From the NCBI GenBank assembly GCA_945861585.1, contig CAMAVC010000006.1:1-64000 (forward strand): 64,000 nt of DNA, given 5' to 3'. Below, one piece after another: positions 61,701 to 64,000 of the stretch (position 1 is its first letter; every line of letters starts with the position of its first letter). The DNA is from Planctomicrobium piriforme. Lineage in GTDB: Bacteria > Planctomycetota > Planctomycetia > Pirellulales > UBA1268. The position numbers and the translations under genes were made by a program. The notes under the pieces are model-generated. The model made no database searches. It had not been told where the DNA came from and saw nothing but the letters and a program-made list of their open reading frames with translations.

Positions 61701-62816
61701 TTGACCGCCAATCAAAAAGGGGGAAATAAACCCGTTTCTACGCCAGACAGCGATGCTCATGCACTGCCGCCTCTGCGAAGCGTGCATACCGAAAACTTCC
61801 CGCACATATTGGCCGAGATGCGCTCTTCCCTTGCGGTCACCACGTATCAAGCCGGGAAGTTGGTTTTTCTCAGACCGCAAAATGGCAAGCTCAACACCCA
61901 CTTCCGGGCATTTGATTCACCGATGGGCCTGGCGGCCAACCATCAGATTCTCTCCATTGGCACACCGGGGCATATTTCCCACTTCCGCAACATGCCGGCA
62001 GTTGCACACAAACGCGAACCAATCGGCCACGTCGATGCCTGTTACATGCCCCGAGATTCGCACACCACAGGCGACATTCTTGTCCACGAAATGGCGTATG
62101 GCGACAACGATGAACTGTGGGTTGTGAACACCCGTTTTTCATGCTTGTGCACCTTGGATAACGTCAACAGCTTTGTGCCCCGCTGGAAACCGCCCTTCAT
62201 CAGCGGCTATTCCCCGAATGATCGCTGCCATCTCAATGGCCTAGGCATGGTTGATGGTAAGCCGAAATTTGTTACCGCTCTTGGCGAGACCAACACACCC
62301 ACGGGTTGGCGAGCCAATAAAAAAAATGGTGGCATTTTGATGGATGTGCCCACCGGCGAAATTATCACGCGCAATCTTTCCATGCCCCACTCGCCCCGCT
62401 GGCACAACGGGCAACTCTGGGTGCTCGAATCTGGCAAAGGCACGCTCTCTCTTGTGGATCTTCAAACAGGCAAGCACGAGGCTGTCGCAACTGTTCCTGG
62501 CTTCACCCGGGGCTTGGATTTTTTTGGCCCCCTCGCGTTCATCGGGCTATCCCAGGTACGGGAAACCGCAGTGTTCAGTGGCATACCCATCACCGAGCAC
62601 AACATCGAACGCAACAGCGGTGTGTGGGTTATCAATATCCAAACAGGTCAGGTCGTTGCCTTTGTGAAGTTCGAAGACGCGCTGCAGGAAATCTTTGCAG
62701 TACAGATTCTCCAAGGCATTATCAGCCCAGACCTCATCAATGATGAACTTGAAATGATCCACAGCTCTTACGAATTACCCGATGAGGCTATGAAGTATGT
62801 GGAACTACCAGATTAG
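61701..62816 (+). CDS. TIGR03032 family protein (beta-propeller-like)
   Basis: The likely start is TTG 61701 with AAGGGGG at about 61689-61695. The 371-residue protein fits the TIGR03032 family of unknown function: FPHILAEMRSSLAVTTYQAGKL near residue 32, FDSPMGLA, FSCLCTLD near 147, SGYSPNDRCHLNGLGM near 165, GGILMDVPTGEII, MPHSPRWHNGQLWVL near 230, and VWVINIQTGQVV near 312. Repeats with LWVL/VWVI suggest a beta-propeller. Its codon use (AAA, TTT, AAT) and about 48% G+C in a sampled line differ strongly from thiC (67% in a sampled line), so lateral gain is possible. Confidence 0.83.
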   Translation: MTANQKGGNKPVSTPDSDAHALPPLRSVHTENFPHILAEMRSSLAVTTYQAGKLVFLRPQNGKLNTHFRAFDSPMGLAANHQILSIGTPGHISHFRNMPAVAHKREPIGHVDACYMPRDSHTTGDILVHEMAYGDNDELWVVNTRFSCLCTLDNVNSFVPRWKPPFISGYSPNDRCHLNGLGMVDGKPKFVTALGETNTPTGWRANKKNGGILMDVPTGEIITRNLSMPHSPRWHNGQLWVLESGKGTLSLVDLQTGKHEAVATVPGFTRGLDFFGPLAFIGLSQVRETAVFSGIPITEHNIERNSGVWVINIQTGQVVAFVKFEDALQEIFAVQILQGIISPDLINDELEMIHSSYELPDEAMKYVELPD

Positions 62817-63176
62817 TCCTGCACGCTTACCGAGTCGTAGCCTAGGCAAGGTGCGCTCGGATCGCTTCGTGTGCTGGGAGGTGGCCGCCGGATCCGGGCG
62901 TGCAGATCAGGCGGGGCTTGCCGAGAGAGCACGCTATCAGCAGCAGCATGATGGCCGGAAAGCGACGAGTATTTCGGGAAGGCGGGCAACCGCCCTGGCT
63001 GCCGAGTCCGGAAAACACGCGGCTTTTCTCCGGTAAAACCGACTGCCCTAGTGTCGCCAGGGGCGGCAGCAAGAGTCTCCACACAAATTTGTTGCGTTTT
63101 CGGGAAGAAGAGCCTAGGTTCTGTTTTCACTTTTTTGGCCAATCGACCGCACCGCCACGCACAGAGGGATTTGTCA
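62817..63176. other. Gene-free gap, 360 bases
   Basis: No coding frame is convincing here. A small hairpin GGCGG-GCAA-CCGCC lies at 62981-62994. Base composition moves from GC-rich (62840-62930) to AT-rich (63000-63140). GAGGGA near 63164 is the ribosome site of the next gene. None of the dispersed repeats is present. Confidence 0.5.
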
Positions 63177-64000
63177 ATGTCGATGCCGCTATCCAGCTGG
63201 TCGGCTCAAGGTTTTAGCCGAGCATTTCAGAAAACGTTGACGAACCTTTTCCGGCCTCGCGGAGTTCCTACCCTGCGCCGCCGCTCAAGGCGGCCGGCCC
63301 AGCAGATTTCGCTCGAGTCGCTGGAACTCCGGCAGATGCTGTCGGTGAGTACGGTTACGACCACCGCAGATTCTGGTGCGGGTTCGCTAAGGCAGGCGAT
63401 TCTCGATGCCAACGCGACAAGTGCCAACGATGAGATTGTTTTTGCTGCCTCGCTGTTCACGAATGGCGTCGGCACGATCACCCTGGCTAGTGGTCTTCCG
63501 GCGATCGCAGCAACGTCAGGCGCAGGTTCGCTTTCCATCACGGGCCCTGGGGCTTCTTCACTTACCATTGATGCCAACCAAGGCAACTTCAGTATTTTCA
63601 GTATCAATAAAGCGGGCAACCTAACCATCTCTGGCGTTACTGCGACCGGGGCCAAACTCTTTGGTGATGGCGGGGCCTTCAATAACTCTGGCACCCTCAA
63701 CCTCTATAGCTCCACCATTTCTGGCAATTCTGTAGCCCGCAAAGGCAATGCCAATGCCGGCGGTGGCATTTCCAACAGCAACTCGGGCACCGTCACCGTC
63801 TCCAATTCCACTATCAATAATAACTCCGCATACTATGGCGGCGGCATCAGCAACAGAGGCTCCCTCACCATCACTAATTCCACACTCTCTGGGAACACTG
63901 GGAATTACGGCGGTGGCATCTTCAACAGCGGCACCCTCACCGTTTCCAATTCTACCATCGATAATAGTAAGTCCGCATACTATGGCGGTGGCGTCTTCAA
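63177..64000 (+). CDS. Large surface protein with beta-helix repeats, 3' truncated by window edge
   Basis: ATG 63177 has AGAGGGA about 8 bases before it. The frame is open to base 64000, 274 codons, and continues out of the window. The N-terminus is basic (RPRGVPTLRRRSRRPAQQ) then has LESLELRQMLSV, the exported-protein motif found in many planctomycete proteins. The body has repeats such as GGGISNSNSGTVTVSNSTI, GGGISNRGSLTITNSTL and GGGIFNSGTLTVSNSTI, the right-handed beta-helix (choice-of-anchor Q type) pattern. Base composition is low for this genome, and the repeated codons are AT-rich. It likely encodes a long, secreted or surface-attached protein. Confidence 0.85.
   Translation, partial: MSMPLSSWSAQGFSRAFQKTLTNLFRPRGVPTLRRRSRRPAQQISLESLELRQMLSVSTVTTTADSGAGSLRQAILDANATSANDEIVFAASLFTNGVGTITLASGLPAIAATSGAGSLSITGPGASSLTIDANQGNFSIFSINKAGNLTISGVTATGAKLFGDGGAFNNSGTLNLYSSTISGNSVARKGNANAGGGISNSNSGTVTVSNSTINNNSAYYGGGISNRGSLTITNSTLSGNTGNYGGGIFNSGTLTVSNSTIDNSKSAYYGGGVF

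Overview
The window is high-GC DNA (about two thirds G+C in most genes) from a planctomycete chromosome, most likely the Pirellulales side of the phylum. The evidence is the set of protein families: DUF1559 pseudopilin-like, DUF1080, DUF1552 and DUF1592 (planctomycete cytochrome) proteins, a sigma factor/FecR pair next to a PEP-CTERM protein, and a surface protein with the LESLELRQML-type N-terminal motif common in planctomycete exported proteins. An lpxK gene indicates a lipid A outer membrane. No rRNA, tRNA, CRISPR array, integrase or transposase was seen.

Layout. 0-5 kb: two related hypothetical proteins, a CNNM/CorC-type transporter and proB. 5-9 kb: purF, then the leftward cluster of a 32-residue basic protein, fabZ-like gene and trmB. 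9-13 kb: two tandem membrane-anchored terpene-cyclase-fold (toroid) paralogues and rpmG (L33). 13-19 kb: lpxK overlapping a family 2 glycosyltransferase, and divergently a large DUF4175-like membrane protein overlapping nadB. 20.8-26.1 kb: a Gld-type ABC exporter operon (ATPase, fused GldF-GldG, DUF4340).

26.1-37.6 kb is the most unusual part. A segment carrying the 3' part of the DUF4340 gene and a DUF1080 gene occurs twice, in the same orientation, and brackets about 9.7 kb. The bracketed island holds a leftward operon (DUF1592 cytochrome, DUF1552, lipoprotein, DUF1559) and a divergent operon (ECF-like sigma factor, FecR/lectin-domain membrane protein, PEP-CTERM beta-strand-repeat protein). 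It looks like an inserted surface/degradation module with its own regulator.

37.7-61.6 kb is mostly housekeeping: fabH, pepF, der, a Ppx/GppA phosphatase, ribF-nrnA followed by Rieske and cytochrome b-c genes, glutamate dehydrogenase, a pseudokinase/STN-like fusion overlapping a DAHP synthase gene, an eboE-like gene, mgtE, a di-haem cytochrome and thiC. After thiC (from about 61.6 kb) base composition falls to about 50% G+C; a TIGR03032 protein and the start of a large beta-helix surface protein lie there.

A family of dispersed non-coding repeats (150-bp elements with inverted arms, roughly 30-bp hairpin-forming arms, and an 18-bp palindrome) fills every gene-free gap over 200 bases that lies 3' of a gene between 6 and 58 kb. 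None is in a divergent promoter gap. This is the clearest structure in the window that ordinary gene calls do not explain.
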